Positions 44,396-54,865 of a DNA stretch of 64,000 bases are shown piece after piece (position 1 is the stretch's first letter; each line of letters starts with the position of its first letter). The stretch is from Clostridia bacterium (GTDB lineage: Bacteria; Bacillota; Clostridia; Acetivibrionales; DSM-27016), in contig JAOAIJ010000052.1 of NCBI GenBank assembly GCA_026414765.1, positions 62,001 through 126,000 on the forward strand, in the 5' to 3' direction. Made by a program: the position numbers and the translations under genes. The notes under the pieces are model-generated. The model did no database searches. It had not been told where the DNA came from and saw only the letters and a program-made list of their open reading frames with translations.

Positions 44396-47128
44396 GTGAA
44401 AAAGATTATTGAGAAAATTATAGGAAGTTATAGTGACAGAGAGCTAAAAAGAATAACGCCCGTTATTGATCAGATAGAGAGCTTGGAGCCTAATATTAAG
44501 GAGTTGAGCGATGAAAAGCTTAAAGCAAAAACACAGGAATTCAAAAAGAGGCTTGCAGAGGGTGAAACACTTAATGAAATACTTCCTGAAGCCTTTGCTG
44601 TTGTAAGGGAAGCATCCAGAAGGGTATTGGGCATGAGGCATTTCCGTGTGCAGCTGATAGGTGGTATGGTTTTGCACCAGGGAAGAATTTCCGAAATGAA
44701 AACAGGAGAAGGAAAAACTCTGGTTGCTACACTTCCTGTATACCTTAACGCGCTGGAAGGTAAAGGTGTTCATGTAGTAACTGTTAATGATTATCTTGCA
44801 AGACGTGACAGTGAGTGGATGGGCAAAATATACAATTTCCTTGGTTTGTCGGTAGGCCTTATTGTCCATGATATGGACAATGAGGAGAGAAGAGCAGCCT
44901 ACAACTGTGATATAACTTATGGAACAAACAATGAGTTCGGCTTTGATTATCTTAGGGATAATATGGTTATTTACAAGGAAGAGATGGTACAGAGAGATCT
45001 TCATTATGCGATTGTGGATGAAGTTGACAGCATCCTGGTAGATGAAGCCAGAACTCCTCTTATTATCTCGGGTGCAGGAGATAAATCCACCGATATGTAC
45101 AAACGGGCGAATTCATTTGCCAGCAGGCTGAAGGCAAAGGTTTATACTCAATCCGATGATAAGAAACATGATGATGACCTGGAAGAGGACTATATTGTTG
45201 ATGAAAAAGCTCATACAGCAACCCTGACTGCCAAGGGTGTGGCAAAGGCAGAACAGTATTTCGGAATAGGTAATCTGTCGGACCCTGAAAATATGACGAT
45301 TCTGCATCATGTTAATCAGGCGATAAGAGCTCATGGCCTGATGAAAAAGGACAGGGAGTATGTTGTAAAAGATGGTGAAATAATCATAGTTGACGAGTTT
45401 ACAGGGCGTCTCATGTATGGAAGACGTTACAGTGACGGTCTGCACCAGGCTATAGAAGCAAAAGAAGGTGTAAAGGTTGAAAGAGAAAGTAAAACACTTG
45501 CTACCATCACATTCCAGAATTACTTCAGGATGTATAAAAAGCTTTCGGGTATGACCGGTACTGCTCAGACAGAAGAACAGGAATTTCAGACTATCTATAA
45601 ACTGGATGTCATTGTTATACCTACAAATATGCCTATGGTGAGAAAAGATCATCCTGATTGCGTGTATAAAAATGAAATGGGAAAATTCAATGCTGTAATA
45701 AACGAAGTTGTAGAATGCAATAAAAAAGGTCAGCCTGTTCTTATCGGAACAATATCAATTGAAAAATCCGAGCTGCTAAGTACAATGCTCAAGAAGCGTG
45801 GGGTACAGCATCAGGTATTGAATGCAAAATACCATGACAAGGAAGCTGAAATTATAGCACAGGCCGGTAAATATGGTGCAGTTACAATTGCAACGAACAT
45901 GGCAGGCCGTGGTACCGACATTGTGCTGGGTGGAAATGCTGAATTTATGTCAAAACAGGAGATGCGTAAACAAGGGTTTTCTGAGGAACTTATAAGCCAT
46001 TCTACAGGCTTTATAGAAACTGATGATGAGAATATACTGCAGGCTAGAAAGACTTTCAGAGAGCTTCATGACAAGTTCAAGCAGATAACAGGTGCTGAGC
46101 GTGAGAAGGTTGCTGCGGCAGGAGGACTTCATATTATCGGTACTGAAAGGCATGAATCAAGGCGTATTGATAATCAGTTGAGAGGGCGTGCAGGGCGTCA
46201 GGGAGACCCAGGTGAATCGAGATTTTATATTTCCCTGGAAGATGACCTTATGAGACTTTTTGGCTCTGAAAGGCTTACCAACATAGTAAATATGCTGGGA
46301 CTTGAAGATGACCAACCGATAGAGCACAGAATGCTTTCAAATGCTATTGAAAATGCTCAGAAAAAGGTTGAGGGCAAAAATTTCGATATAAGAAAGCATG
46401 TTCTTCAATACGATGATGTAATGAATAAACAAAGAGAGATTATCTATGCGCAAAGGCGCAAAGTCCTTGATGGAGAAAACCTTAGCGATTCTTTCATTAA
46501 AATGCTGGAAGGAATTGCTGATAGCATAATAAAGATGTTCTGCAGCGAAAACCAATATCCTGAATTCTGGGATTGGGAAGGTATGATCAGCTATGCTGAG
46601 GGTGTACTTGTTCCCCGCGGTTCACTTAATTTGAGTGATGAAGATAAGCAGAGCATTACTAAGGAAGAGCTGAGAGAAAAGTTTATTTCCATAGCGACAG
46701 AAGTATATAAGGCCAAAGAAAATGAGTTTGGTCCGGAACTCATGCGTGAACTTGAAAGAGTTGTACTACTTAGGATTGTAGATCAGAAATGGATGGATCA
46801 TATAGATGCCATGGACCAGCTAAAGCATGGTATAGGTTTGCGTGCATACGGACAGCGGGATCCTGTAATAGAATACAAGTTTGAAGGTTTTGAAATGTTT
46901 GAGGAAATGATTAAGAACATACAGGAAGATTCGGTGAAGATGGTGTTGAATTCTCATATAGATTCAGAAAATGCACCTCAGCGTGAGAAGGTTGCTGAAC
47001 CTATTACAGCAAGTCACGGTGATGAAGGGCCCAGAAAGCCTGTAGTAAAGAATGACAGGGTTGGACGTAATGATACATGTCCTTGCGGAAGCGGCAAAAA
47101 GTATAAGAAATGCTGTGGAGCGAACTAA
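44396..47128 (+). CDS. secA: Preprotein translocase ATPase SecA
   Basis: A 910-residue SecA, the ATPase that drives proteins through SecYEG. Visible are Walker [10 protein letters not shown] at ~100, the DEAD-like [23 protein letters not shown], and [11 protein letters not shown]. The C-terminus carries the zinc-binding SEC-C motif [13 protein letters not shown], which docks SecB-like partners or lipids. The frame extends to 44357, but a GTG at 44396 after GGAGG gives the standard start ([10 protein letters not shown]). A perfect palindromic terminator follows. Confidence 0.97.
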   Translation: MKKIIEKIIGSYSDRELKRITPVIDQIESLEPNIKELSDEKLKAKTQEFKKRLAEGETLNEILPEAFAVVREASRRVLGMRHFRVQLIGGMVLHQGRISEMKTGEGKTLVATLPVYLNALEGKGVHVVTVNDYLARRDSEWMGKIYNFLGLSVGLIVHDMDNEERRAAYNCDITYGTNNEFGFDYLRDNMVIYKEEMVQRDLHYAIVDEVDSILVDEARTPLIISGAGDKSTDMYKRANSFASRLKAKVYTQSDDKKHDDDLEEDYIVDEKAHTATLTAKGVAKAEQYFGIGNLSDPENMTILHHVNQAIRAHGLMKKDREYVVKDGEIIIVDEFTGRLMYGRRYSDGLHQAIEAKEGVKVERESKTLATITFQNYFRMYKKLSGMTGTAQTEEQEFQTIYKLDVIVIPTNMPMVRKDHPDCVYKNEMGKFNAVINEVVECNKKGQPVLIGTISIEKSELLSTMLKKRGVQHQVLNAKYHDKEAEIIAQAGKYGAVTIATNMAGRGTDIVLGGNAEFMSKQEMRKQGFSEELISHSTGFIETDDENILQARKTFRELHDKFKQITGAEREKVAAAGGLHIIGTERHESRRIDNQLRGRAGRQGDPGESRFYISLEDDLMRLFGSERLTNIVNMLGLEDDQPIEHRMLSNAIENAQKKVEGKNFDIRKHVLQYDDVMNKQREIIYAQRRKVLDGENLSDSFIKMLEGIADSIIKMFCSENQYPEFWDWEGMISYAEGVLVPRGSLNLSDEDKQSITKEELREKFISIATEVYKAKENEFGPELMRELERVVLLRIVDQKWMDHIDAMDQLKHGIGLRAYGQRDPVIEYKFEGFEMFEEMIKNIQEDSVKMVLNSHIDSENAPQREKVAEPITASHGDEGPRKPVVKNDRVGRNDTCPCGSGKKYKKCCGAN

Positions 47129-47284
47129 CAACGAGCCTTTGAGCTTAATCCAGACAGATCCAGGCTCGCTAACTTCGGTTCACAAGAAAAATGTACGAGG
47201 GCTGAAAAGCTATTAATAGACATAATCATAAGTTGATGATAAGATAAAAGAAGCACAATTAACTTAAAAGGTAGTATTGAATAT

Positions 47285-47320
47285 AAAACAAAGATTAAGT
47301 ATATACTTAATCTTTGTTTT
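47285..47320. terminator. Perfect 36-bp palindrome between secA and folC
   Basis: The two 18-base halves are exact reverse complements. With a 4-base loop the stem is 16 bp, with A-run before and T-run after, so it can terminate in both directions. It lies about 155 bases after the secA stop and 37 bases before folC. Confidence 0.8.
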
Positions 47321-47356
47321 ATGTGAATAAGAGAATTGCTGGAAATGGAGACAAAC

Positions 47357-48646
47357 ATGAATTACGATGAAGCATTGAACTATATACACGGTACTCTGAA
47401 ATTCGGATCAAAGCTGGGACTGCACAATATCGGGAAACTGCTTGAGTTAATGGGCAACCCACAGGACAAACTGAAGTTTGTTCATGTAGCAGGCACAAAC
47501 GGAAAGGGGTCGACAGTAGCTTTTATCTCGAGCATGCTCATGGAGGCCGGCTATAAAGTAGGTGTTTACACTTCACCTTATATTGAAAGGTTTACAGAGA
47601 GAATGAAAATCGGTAACAACGAGATAGGGCAGAGCGAACTGGCTGAGTTGACGGAGTTTGTCAAAGCAAAGACTGAAATTATGGTCAAAATGGGTGAAAA
47701 TCATCCTACGGAGTTTGAGATAGTTACAGCCATCGCATTTCTATATTTCTGTAAAAATAGTTGCGATATTGTAGTTTTGGAGGTTGGCCTCGGGGGAAGA
47801 TTCGATGCAACCAATATAATTAAGACACCTGAACTTGCAGTCATAACTACTATAAATTTTGATCATACCAGCATATTAGGCAATACTCTGCCTGAAATAG
47901 CATTTGAGAAAGCCGGTATAATAAAGCATGGGGGAGATGTCCTTTTATACCCGCAGAGGCAGGAAGTAGAAAAGGTATTCGAAGCTGCTTGCAAAGAACG
48001 CGGAGCGATACTTCAGAAAGCAGAGATATATGAAGCGGAAATAACAGGTTTTAGTTCTGAAGGACAGAGTTTCAACTATAAAAATTATATTGGGTTAAGG
48101 ATAACGCTCCTTGGAGATCATCAGGTAAATAATGCAGTACTGGCAATTAATGCAGCTGATATGCTAAACTCAAAAGGATTTGCCATATCAGAAACTTCAA
48201 TAAGAAATGGTCTTGCTAATGCCAGATGGCCGGGGAGACTTGAAGTTGTGAGCAGAGAACCACTGTTTATAGTAGATGGGGCACATAATGCAGAGGGAGC
48301 GAGAGTGCTTTCAGAGGCTCTAAACAAATATTTCCCGGAGAAGCGGAAGATATTTATTTTTGGTGTTATGAGAGATAAGGATTACAAATCATTAGTTGAG
48401 GCTGTTAATCCTCTGGCTTATAAGTATATTACGGTGACACCGGAAAACGAAAGGGCTTTAAGTGCAGAGGAACTGGCAATTTTTATTAGGTCCTATTGTA
48501 AAAATGTGATGGTTAGTGATACAATTGAGGAGGCGATAAAGGCAAGCCTGGACATTTCTACTCCTGATGATCTGGTTTGCGCTTTTGGTTCTTTATATTA
48601 TATTGGGAAAGTAAGAAAATATTTTAAAGACCAGAATATATATTAG
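47357..48646 (+). CDS. folC: Bifunctional dihydrofolate/folylpolyglutamate synthase
   Basis: A 429-residue Mur-ligase-family enzyme that adds glutamate to dihydropteroate and folates. It has the P-loop A-G-T-N-G-K-G-S-T at ~42-50, the omega-loop region S-P-Y-I-E-R-F-T-E-R, and the central V-G-L-G-G-R-F-D-A-T-N motif. The frame starts at 47336; ATG 47357 is chosen since ATGGAG upstream can serve as ribosome-binding site and the family begins M-x-Y-x-E-A. Together with folT it shows active folate uptake and retention. Confidence 0.95.
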   Translation: MNYDEALNYIHGTLKFGSKLGLHNIGKLLELMGNPQDKLKFVHVAGTNGKGSTVAFISSMLMEAGYKVGVYTSPYIERFTERMKIGNNEIGQSELAELTEFVKAKTEIMVKMGENHPTEFEIVTAIAFLYFCKNSCDIVVLEVGLGGRFDATNIIKTPELAVITTINFDHTSILGNTLPEIAFEKAGIIKHGGDVLLYPQRQEVEKVFEAACKERGAILQKAEIYEAEITGFSSEGQSFNYKNYIGLRITLLGDHQVNNAVLAINAADMLNSKGFAISETSIRNGLANARWPGRLEVVSREPLFIVDGAHNAEGARVLSEALNKYFPEKRKIFIFGVMRDKDYKSLVEAVNPLAYKYITVTPENERALSAEELAIFIRSYCKNVMVSDTIEEAIKASLDISTPDDLVCAFGSLYYIGKVRKYFKDQNIY

Positions 48647-48835
48647 TAATGTATCACATCTCCAAGCCGGTAAATGTTGATCTATCCGTAAAATTTGCTA
48701 AGCTGATACAAAAGGTTAATTTATTATTTAGGTAAATTACTGTTTAACATAGATTATACCCACTTTTTCTGCATGAACATTGTTGGCGATTTGCTGATAC
48801 CTTGAATTCTCAGTTTTTATTTAGGGGGTGTTTTT

Positions 48836-49957
48836 TTGATCAACCTGGATCAAGAATTGCAAAACTATCCTGCTATTGATTTGAAGATTATTTCCGAAAA
48901 CAACACCAATATTTCTGATAATGTCAGGAATTCTATCATTTTATATAATAAGGCTTTGGATAGTCTTAGGCAAAACAGCGAGGATATAGCAATCATAGAG
49001 CTAAAAAAAGCTATAGCTATGAATCCTGATTTCCACGAGGCCATGAATCTTTTGGGGTTGTGTTACAGCTATACAAAGGAGTATTCAAAAGCAATTAATA
49101 TTTTTGAAAAAGTAATTGCCGCAGAAAACAATAGTGTCCAGGCTATGAAATACCTCGGTTTACTGAATGCGGGAAATACTCAGACCGCTACCGACAGCAA
49201 GTTGAAAAGCGGTTTAAAGAATAGAACCCGTAAAATCAACGAAAAACGGCTTTCTTTAACGGAAGGTGCCCAAAATATGAAAATTGGCTGGTCAGCTGAT
49301 ATCCCGAAGTATCTGACCGGATTGGTGGCAGGCGTTGTTGGAGTTCTTCTGGTAACACTAGTTATCAATCTTGCCTCAGGAAAACCTGCCGATACACCTG
49401 CGGATATGTCAGATATGCCCCAAATAGCTGCAGAGGATAGCTCTGATTATAAAATGAAATATGAATCTTTAAGCAAAGAATATGATAAAGTGAAAGATGA
49501 GCTTGGTAAGGCAAATACGGAAGCCAATTACTATAAAAGTGTGGTTCAACTCCTGGAAGTGGATAAGCTGGTTCAGAATAATTCTTATGAAGCAGCGGCC
49601 GATTTGCTTGTATTATTAAAATCTGTCGGCTTTAAGGGAGCGGAAAAAGAAAGGTTTGAAAACCTGTATAATAGTGTATTGCCAAAAGCAGCGTCTGTTT
49701 TGTTGACTGAAGGTACACGGCTTGAAAAGTCAAAAAAATATCAAGAAGCAATAAACAAGCTAAACAAGGTGTTGATATACGGAAATGACTGGAAGTTTAC
49801 AGACAGGGTATTATACAGTATGGGAAAATCCTATATGGGTCTAAATGATTCTGCAAATGCAATAGATATCTTTCAACAAATCAAGGACAAATTTCCGGGA
49901 AGCAAGTATGCAAAGTATGCAGACGGCTGGATAAAGAGCCTGACAGGCAGCTTGTAA
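48836..49957 (+). CDS. TPR-repeat membrane protein
   Basis: A 373-residue protein. Residues ~35-105 hold two TPR units (N-P-D-F-H-E-A-M-N-L-L-G-L-C-Y, then Y-S-K-A-I-N-I-F-E-K-V). A single membrane helix lies at ~160-182 (Y-L-T-G-L-V-A-G-V-V-G-V-L-L-V-T-L-V). A short coiled coil (~205-235) and further TPR-like repeats (~240-370) follow, ending like YbgF-type TPR_6. The start is TTG after AGGGGGTG. It is probably an inner-membrane scaffold with TPRs on both sides of the membrane; partners are unknown. Confidence 0.8.
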   Translation: MINLDQELQNYPAIDLKIISENNTNISDNVRNSIILYNKALDSLRQNSEDIAIIELKKAIAMNPDFHEAMNLLGLCYSYTKEYSKAINIFEKVIAAENNSVQAMKYLGLLNAGNTQTATDSKLKSGLKNRTRKINEKRLSLTEGAQNMKIGWSADIPKYLTGLVAGVVGVLLVTLVINLASGKPADTPADMSDMPQIAAEDSSDYKMKYESLSKEYDKVKDELGKANTEANYYKSVVQLLEVDKLVQNNSYEAAADLLVLLKSVGFKGAEKERFENLYNSVLPKAASVLLTEGTRLEKSKKYQEAINKLNKVLIYGNDWKFTDRVLYSMGKSYMGLNDSANAIDIFQQIKDKFPGSKYAKYADGWIKSLTGSL

Positions 49958-49972
49958 GTCAATCAGGTTAAG

Positions 49973-50022
49973 ACGCTTCTTAATTAGAATGGGCCAACAT
50001 CTTAATTAAGGAGTGTTTTTTT
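49973..50022 (+). terminator. Rho-independent terminator of TPR gene
   Basis: ACGCTTCTTAATTA pairs with TAATTAAGGAGTGT (14 bp, two G-U pairs) across a 16-base loop, followed by a long T-run. Confidence 0.85.
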
Positions 50023-50136
50023 ATACCATTTTGTTCAGGATAAAATGTTGTTCAATAAACTTTGTATAAACGTTAGCTATTTTGATCAATAAATCATATA
50101 TTACATAATATAGAACTATTTTTTGAGGCGGTTTTT

Positions 50137-51279
50137 GTGTATAGGTTATGTAAAACTATAAACCTGGTGTTAGGAGGAGGCGGAATAAAAGGTATCGCAT
50201 ATGCCGGCTCCTTTGATATTGCAGAACAGGAAGGAATAAAATGGGGAAACATAGCCGGTGTATCAGCCGGAGCTTTAGTGGGTGCTTATGCAAGTGCAGG
50301 ATACAGCTCGCTTGAGCTGAGAAAAATGCTTGACGTTTTTGATTTTAGCAAAATAGAGATAAATAAAATTTATAAAAAAGTACCTGCTGTACAGCAATTT
50401 ATGACTTTCAATACACAATACAGAGGGGAATGTCAGAATACGGGCAATGTAATGGATGTTTTTCTGAATAGTTCCCTATTTGATCAAAACAGAGGATTAA
50501 GCAATTCTTTATATGAGTTTTCTGGATATAGAGGTAATCTGCTTAAGAATATTATTACCTTGAGTAAGGAAGGATGCCTTTGTGATGGAGATTACCTGGA
50601 AGAATGGGTATATGGTGTTCTTTCTAAAAAGGGTATTAAGACATTTGGGGATTTAAGGGGAGGAAGAGCAGACAGTAAGAATCCGAAGGGATACAGAATA
50701 AGGATGACAGCAGTAGATGCCAACAGGGCTAAGGTTATCGTGCTTCCTGATGATATAGCTTTTTATGGTGTGGAACCGGATAAACTGGAGGTAGCCAGAG
50801 CCGTACGGATGAGCACGTGTGTTCCTTTTGCATTCAAACCTGTAGAAATAAAAAAAATAACAGGAAGGGTATCAAGAACTTACTATATTATAGATGGAGG
50901 AGTTTTGGACAATTTTCCGTCATGGACTATGGATACCAGCGATAGTTCAGATGTTTTCGGCTTCAGACTTACGGGAAGTGATAAAAACAAGTTATTGAGC
51001 ATTGATACTCCGCTTAATGTGCTAAAAGCTTTGATCTGTTCAGTTCACGATGCAGGCATAGATAAAAATGCAAAAGATCTGAAATTCATTGAGGATGTCA
51101 ATACCGGGGACATTTCATTCCTGGATTTTAATTTGAGTGAAGCGGATAAGAAGTATCTTTTCTATACCGGGCAGGGTTCGGCAAGACGGCTGATAAAAAG
51201 ATACAAGAATGGCAGGATGCTAAAAAACAATGGTATTTTCAGTTTTTTAAATAGCTTCAGGAATAAAACGGAAATATGA
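50137..51279 (+). CDS. Patatin-like phospholipase
   Basis: A 380-residue Ser-Asp dyad hydrolase. The oxyanion-hole motif G-G-G-G-I-K-G is at 13-19, the nucleophile S43 in G-V-S-A-G, and the catalytic D253 in D-G-G. There is no signal peptide. The start is GTG after TTGAGGCGG. Bacterial patatins act on membrane lipids, either in lipid turnover or, when part of CBASS, in antiphage defence; there is no cyclase gene nearby, so a defence role is not supported. It is single, with its own terminator. Confidence 0.9.
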   Translation: MYRLCKTINLVLGGGGIKGIAYAGSFDIAEQEGIKWGNIAGVSAGALVGAYASAGYSSLELRKMLDVFDFSKIEINKIYKKVPAVQQFMTFNTQYRGECQNTGNVMDVFLNSSLFDQNRGLSNSLYEFSGYRGNLLKNIITLSKEGCLCDGDYLEEWVYGVLSKKGIKTFGDLRGGRADSKNPKGYRIRMTAVDANRAKVIVLPDDIAFYGVEPDKLEVARAVRMSTCVPFAFKPVEIKKITGRVSRTYYIIDGGVLDNFPSWTMDTSDSSDVFGFRLTGSDKNKLLSIDTPLNVLKALICSVHDAGIDKNAKDLKFIEDVNTGDISFLDFNLSEADKKYLFYTGQGSARRLIKRYKNGRMLKNNGIFSFLNSFRNKTEI

Positions 51280-51284
51280 TGAAT

Positions 51285-51309
51285 AGCTGCCGGAGAGCAG
51301 CTGTTTTTT
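51285..51309 (+). terminator. Rho-independent terminator of patatin gene
   Basis: AGCTGC (51285-51290) pairs with GCAGCT (51297-51302) around a 6-base loop, followed by GTTTTTT, starting 6 bases after the stop. Confidence 0.88.
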
Positions 51310-51507
51310 ATGCTTTCCTTTTCAGAGCATTTGTATTATTATATTATATGATAAAAGACTTTATAGAAAATTGAATTTTATGAAAGCAGCATATACTGAC
51401 TTATAGTATTTTTGTGTTTATATATTGTTTAGTTCTTTGATCTTTTATTTATAGAAAGAAAATAAGGATAGTCAAAAGTAAGCTATTACTTTTTAGGAGG
51501 CGTAGTC

Positions 51508-53007
51508 ATGTTTTACGAAAGTACAAGAGGAGGACTTAAATCTGTTTCTTCTGCAGAGGCTATAAAAAAGGGAATTGCACCGGATGGAGGGTTGTTTGTC
51601 CCAGAGTCGGGTGTAAAACTGACAATGGATAAAATCTATGAATTGGCGGGTATGGATTACCGGGCAATAGCAGTTTCAATATTTAAATATTTTTTGGACG
51701 ATTATACTGATGACGAAATAGAAGAGTGTGTAAAAAACGCATACACCGAGCAGAAGTTTGACAGTAAGGATATTGCTCCAGTTTACAAAATGAACGAAAA
51801 TGTTTTTGTCCTTGAGCTTTGGCATGGTCCGACATGTGCATTTAAAGATATGGCACTGCAAATCTTGCCTCATCTATTGGTTAAAGCTATAAATAAAACC
51901 GGAGAGAAAAGTGAAATAGTTATCCTTGTGGCAACTTCAGGCGATACAGGAAAAGCTGCGTTAGAAGGTTTTAAGGATGTAAATGGTACAAAGATAATCG
52001 TATTCTTTCCTGAAAATGGCGTTAGTGAAGTGCAAAAGATGCAGATGATTACACAGGAAGGAAGTAACGTATACTCAATAGCTGTAGACGGAAACTTCGA
52101 TGATGCTCAAAATGGTGTAAAAGCTATATTCACAGACGGCGAGCTTGAGGATATAATGAAAACTAAAGGCTTCAAATTTTCTTCTGCAAATTCTATAAAC
52201 TGGGGAAGATTGTTACCGCAGATAGTATACTATTTCTCCTCTTATGTAAATCTTGTAGAGAAAAAGGAAATCAGTCTGGGGGATAAAATAAATATTGTAG
52301 TACCGACAGGAAATTTTGGTAACATACTTGCAGCTTACTATGCGATGGAAATGGGACTGCCAGTTAATAAACTGATTTGTGCATCAAATGATAACAATAT
52401 TCTTACTGATTTTATCAATACAGGTACTTATGACCGTAATAGGGAATTCAAAAAGACTATTTCACCTTCTATGGATATTCTCATATCCAGCAATCTGGAA
52501 AGGCTGCTTTATGAAATTACAAATCATGATTCAGAAGCAATAAATGATTGGATGGGGAAGTTAAAGGACGACGGAGTGTATACAGTAGATGAAAGCACAA
52601 AAAAGAAAATATCCAAGCTGTTCTGGGCAGGATACACAAACGAGAATGAAACCATAAAAACAATAGAGTGCATATATAAAGAATATGACTATGTTATAGA
52701 CACTCATACAGCTGTTGGAATTGATGTTTATGACAAGTATGTAATTTCTACAGGAGATATGACCAAGACTATAATTGTTTCTACTGCAAGTCCTTTTAAA
52801 TTCAATGAAAGTGTTGCAAAGGCTATTCTCGGTGAGGAGAATGTACAGGGCAAGAGTGAATTCGAGCTTCTGGATGTGCTTGCAAAGCAGTGTAATTTGT
52901 CCATTCCTGCAGGGTTGAAGAATCTTGATAAAAAGGAAGTAAGGCATAACAAAGTTACTCTTAAAACGGAGATGAAGGAACAAGTCAAAAATATACTGAA
53001 TATTTGA
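51508..53007 (+). CDS. thrC: Threonine synthase
   Basis: A 499-residue PLP enzyme converting O-phosphohomoserine to threonine. It starts with M-F-Y-E-S-T-R-G, has the family N-terminal block A-P-D-G-G-L-F-V-P, the PLP lysine K113 in A-F-K-D-M-A, and the phosphate-binding A-T-S-G-D-T-G-K-A-A-L at ~147-157 with a later V-P-T-G-N-F-G-N. Length is typical of the long (class I-like) form. GGAGG precedes the ATG by 9 bases. No T-box leader is visible in the 200 bases upstream. hom and thrB are not adjacent. Confidence 0.95.
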   Translation: MFYESTRGGLKSVSSAEAIKKGIAPDGGLFVPESGVKLTMDKIYELAGMDYRAIAVSIFKYFLDDYTDDEIEECVKNAYTEQKFDSKDIAPVYKMNENVFVLELWHGPTCAFKDMALQILPHLLVKAINKTGEKSEIVILVATSGDTGKAALEGFKDVNGTKIIVFFPENGVSEVQKMQMITQEGSNVYSIAVDGNFDDAQNGVKAIFTDGELEDIMKTKGFKFSSANSINWGRLLPQIVYYFSSYVNLVEKKEISLGDKINIVVPTGNFGNILAAYYAMEMGLPVNKLICASNDNNILTDFINTGTYDRNREFKKTISPSMDILISSNLERLLYEITNHDSEAINDWMGKLKDDGVYTVDESTKKKISKLFWAGYTNENETIKTIECIYKEYDYVIDTHTAVGIDVYDKYVISTGDMTKTIIVSTASPFKFNESVAKAILGEENVQGKSEFELLDVLAKQCNLSIPAGLKNLDKKEVRHNKVTLKTEMKEQVKNILNI

Positions 53008-53016
53008 TATAAACAA

Positions 53017-53050
53017 CAATAAAGAAGCACCTTAAGGTGCTTCTTTATTG
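53017..53050. terminator. Perfect 34-bp palindromic bidirectional terminator
   Basis: Two 17-base halves are exact reverse complements, with a GC-rich inner stem (AAGCACC/GGTGCTT) and A/T flanks. It lies 10 bases after thrC and overlaps the last two codons (Gln and stop) of the convergent oxidoreductase gene, serving both. Confidence 0.9.
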
Positions 53051-54133
53051 TATATAAGTGTGTAGGTTTTCATAATCTTCAACGTTGCCCAAATATGCAT
53101 TTTTTTTGTATTCATCTGAATATACAATTCTATTGCCAGAAATAGAATCAAGGATATCAAAAATCATTTTTGTATCACCGTATTCTATAGCAGGAGTGAC
53201 TGCAATATCCTCTTTTCCGATTAAAGCATTGTAAAAATTAAGTAATTCATTATAGTATCCACGTTCGGGAATATATGATATTTGTTCGGAACTGCCGTTA
53301 TTATATGCTACATTAATTACTCCGCAGGACTTTTCTTCCAGATACAATTCCCCTTTGGTTCCAAATATCCTGAAGCCTACAAGAGGCCTTTGGGGTTCCA
53401 TGCCTGACGGGAAATAAGTGAAGTATCCAGTGATGCCGTTTTGAAACAATATATTGGTATTTACCGATACATATGGATTGAAATCTTCCTTTTGCGGCTT
53501 GCCAAATGCCTGGACACAACTCACTTCTCCAAAAATATGTCTTAAAGCTGCAATGTCGTGAACTGCTGCATCCAGAAAAGCTCCTCCTATATATTCGGGA
53601 TGCTGGCGCCATTCGGTTCCCGCATATGTATCTTTTGTCATTTCACAAGGAAAACAGTTTATATTATTTCTGATAAAATAAACAATGTCACCAATTTTGC
53701 CTGATTTAACAATATCTTTTATTTTGTTGTTTTCCTCATTGTACCTATAGTTTTCGGCAATCATGATTTTTACAGGGTAGTTTCTGGCAATTTCCAGGTA
53801 TTTTTCGGCTTGCTGCCTGTTTGCAGCAAGGGGTTTTTCACATATTATGTTTTTACCCGCTTTTGCAGCATCTTCGGATACCTCAAAATTTAGCTCTATA
53901 GGGACAAGAATATCAACAGCATCGATATCTGTTCTTTTAAGAAGTTCTTTATAATCACTATATACGTTTTTTAAATCCAAATTTATTTTTCCGGCAAAGT
54001 TTTGTGCATCTTCTACAGTACGGTTGGCAAGAGCAACAATTTCATATTTGTCACCAAGCTCCTGTATCGCCGGATAATGCAATCTTTCCCAGGCCAGTCC
54101 GGTTCCTATAACACCAAGGCGTATTTTGTCCAT
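53045..54133 (-). CDS. Gfo/Idh/MocA-family oxidoreductase
   Basis: A 362-residue NAD(P)-dependent oxidoreductase. The Rossmann motif G-V-I-G-T-G-L-A is at ~8-15, followed by the hallmark E-K-P-L-A at ~98-102 (catalytic lysine) and a C-terminal alpha/beta domain with G-G-A-F-L-D-A-A-V-H-D (catalytic His/Asp region) near 180. It is probably active on a sugar or inositol; the substrate is unknown. A 72-residue HMA-fold protein gene lies 12 bases upstream on the same strand, so the two likely form an operon. Confidence 0.9.
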   Translation of the reverse strand: MDKIRLGVIGTGLAWERLHYPAIQELGDKYEIVALANRTVEDAQNFAGKINLDLKNVYSDYKELLKRTDIDAVDILVPIELNFEVSEDAAKAGKNIICEKPLAANRQQAEKYLEIARNYPVKIMIAENYRYNEENNKIKDIVKSGKIGDIVYFIRNNINCFPCEMTKDTYAGTEWRQHPEYIGGAFLDAAVHDIAALRHIFGEVSCVQAFGKPQKEDFNPYVSVNTNILFQNGITGYFTYFPSGMEPQRPLVGFRIFGTKGELYLEEKSCGVINVAYNNGSSEQISYIPERGYYNELLNFYNALIGKEDIAVTPAIEYGDTKMIFDILDSISGNRIVYSDEYKKNAYLGNVEDYENLHTYIQ

Positions 54134-54145
54134 GCTTATTCTCCT

Positions 54146-54364
54146 CTATTGTACTTTTGTTACACTTAAACCTGTCTGATTTACAAAGTCCTTTATTTCA
54201 CCTTCGCTGTATCTGGCTTCATCATAGTCAACAGTTACAGTACTGGCTTCCATATCGATGCGCACTGCATTTATACCGTTATGTGAATTTTTTAGAGACT
54301 GCTCAATATCTCTTATTTTGTCAGCATCCCTCAAACCGGTAACAATAAATTTGTTTGCTTTCAT
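54146..54364 (-). CDS. HMA-like small protein lacking the CxxC motif
   Basis: A 72-residue protein with the beta-alpha-beta-beta-alpha-beta pattern of heavy-metal-associated domains (F-I-V-T-G-L-R start, V-T-V-D-Y-D-E in the middle, S-V-T-K-V at the end). The metal-binding C-x-x-C is absent: the protein has no cysteine at all, so it cannot bind copper in the usual manner. It precedes the oxidoreductase gene by 12 bases. Role unknown. Confidence 0.75.
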   Translation of the reverse strand: MKANKFIVTGLRDADKIRDIEQSLKNSHNGINAVRIDMEASTVTVDYDEARYSEGEIKDFVNQTGLSVTKVQ

Positions 54365-54544
54365 TCTGCTAATCCTCCCAAGCTTTATTTTAGCTTATTA
54401 TTTGTAAAACAAGTATTATTATGCGGTGTTTCAAAGAACATCTGTAAGCAGCAGCTTGTAGCTAAATTCAGATTATTGCATAAAACTGAGTAAGAGAAGC
54501 AATATAAATATTGTGAGCAATATTTTTTACAAGGAGAGGATATA

Positions 54545-54790
54545 GTGAAAAAGTTAAGTATGATGGGTATACTGGTTGATAAAAGGACCAAATCTGCACC
54601 AAGGGTTCAGGAAATATTGACAAAGTATGGTGATAGCATACTTTCAAGGGTAGGAATTCATGATCCCGGAGAGGAAGAACACGGGATAATAACACTAAAT
54701 GTCAGAGACAAGAGCGAGAAAATATCATCATTGGCTGAAGAGTTAGAAGCTCTTGACGGAGTCCAGGTCAAAACAGTGACTATGAAATGA
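54545..54790 (+). CDS. TM1266-like small ACT-fold protein (putative hydrogenase-system regulator family)
   Basis: An 81-residue protein starting at GTG after AAGGAGAGG. The pattern G-I-L-V-D-K-R, V-Q-E-I-L-T-K-Y-G-D-S-I-L-S-R-V-G-I, then a C-terminal L-D-G-V-Q-V-K-T-V resembles the TM1266 family, annotated as putative regulators of iron-only hydrogenase systems. No hydrogenase genes are adjacent, so only the fold family is proposed. It is monocistronic, with a hairpin about 40 bases after the stop. Confidence 0.7.
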   Translation: MKKLSMMGILVDKRTKSAPRVQEILTKYGDSILSRVGIHDPGEEEHGIITLNVRDKSEKISSLAEELEALDGVQVKTVTMK

Positions 54791-54829
54791 AGAATACAAT
54801 TAACAAGTATTTGCTTTCAGTAATACATA

Positions 54830-54865
54830 GAGAACGCTAAAAAACCATAATTTTGCGGCGTTCTC
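54830..54865 (+). terminator. Hairpin after the TM1266-like gene
   Basis: GAGAACGC (54830-54837) pairs with GCGTTCTC (54858-54865) across a 20-base loop; no strong T-run follows, so termination is probable but not certain. Confidence 0.55.

Noticed and set aside
50137-51279. Patatin as a CBASS antiphage effector
   Set aside because: No CD-NTase or ancillary genes lie nearby; housekeeping genes surround it.
51310-51507. T-box leader before thrC
   Set aside because: No T-box core sequence or specifier hairpin is visible in the ~200-base upstream region.
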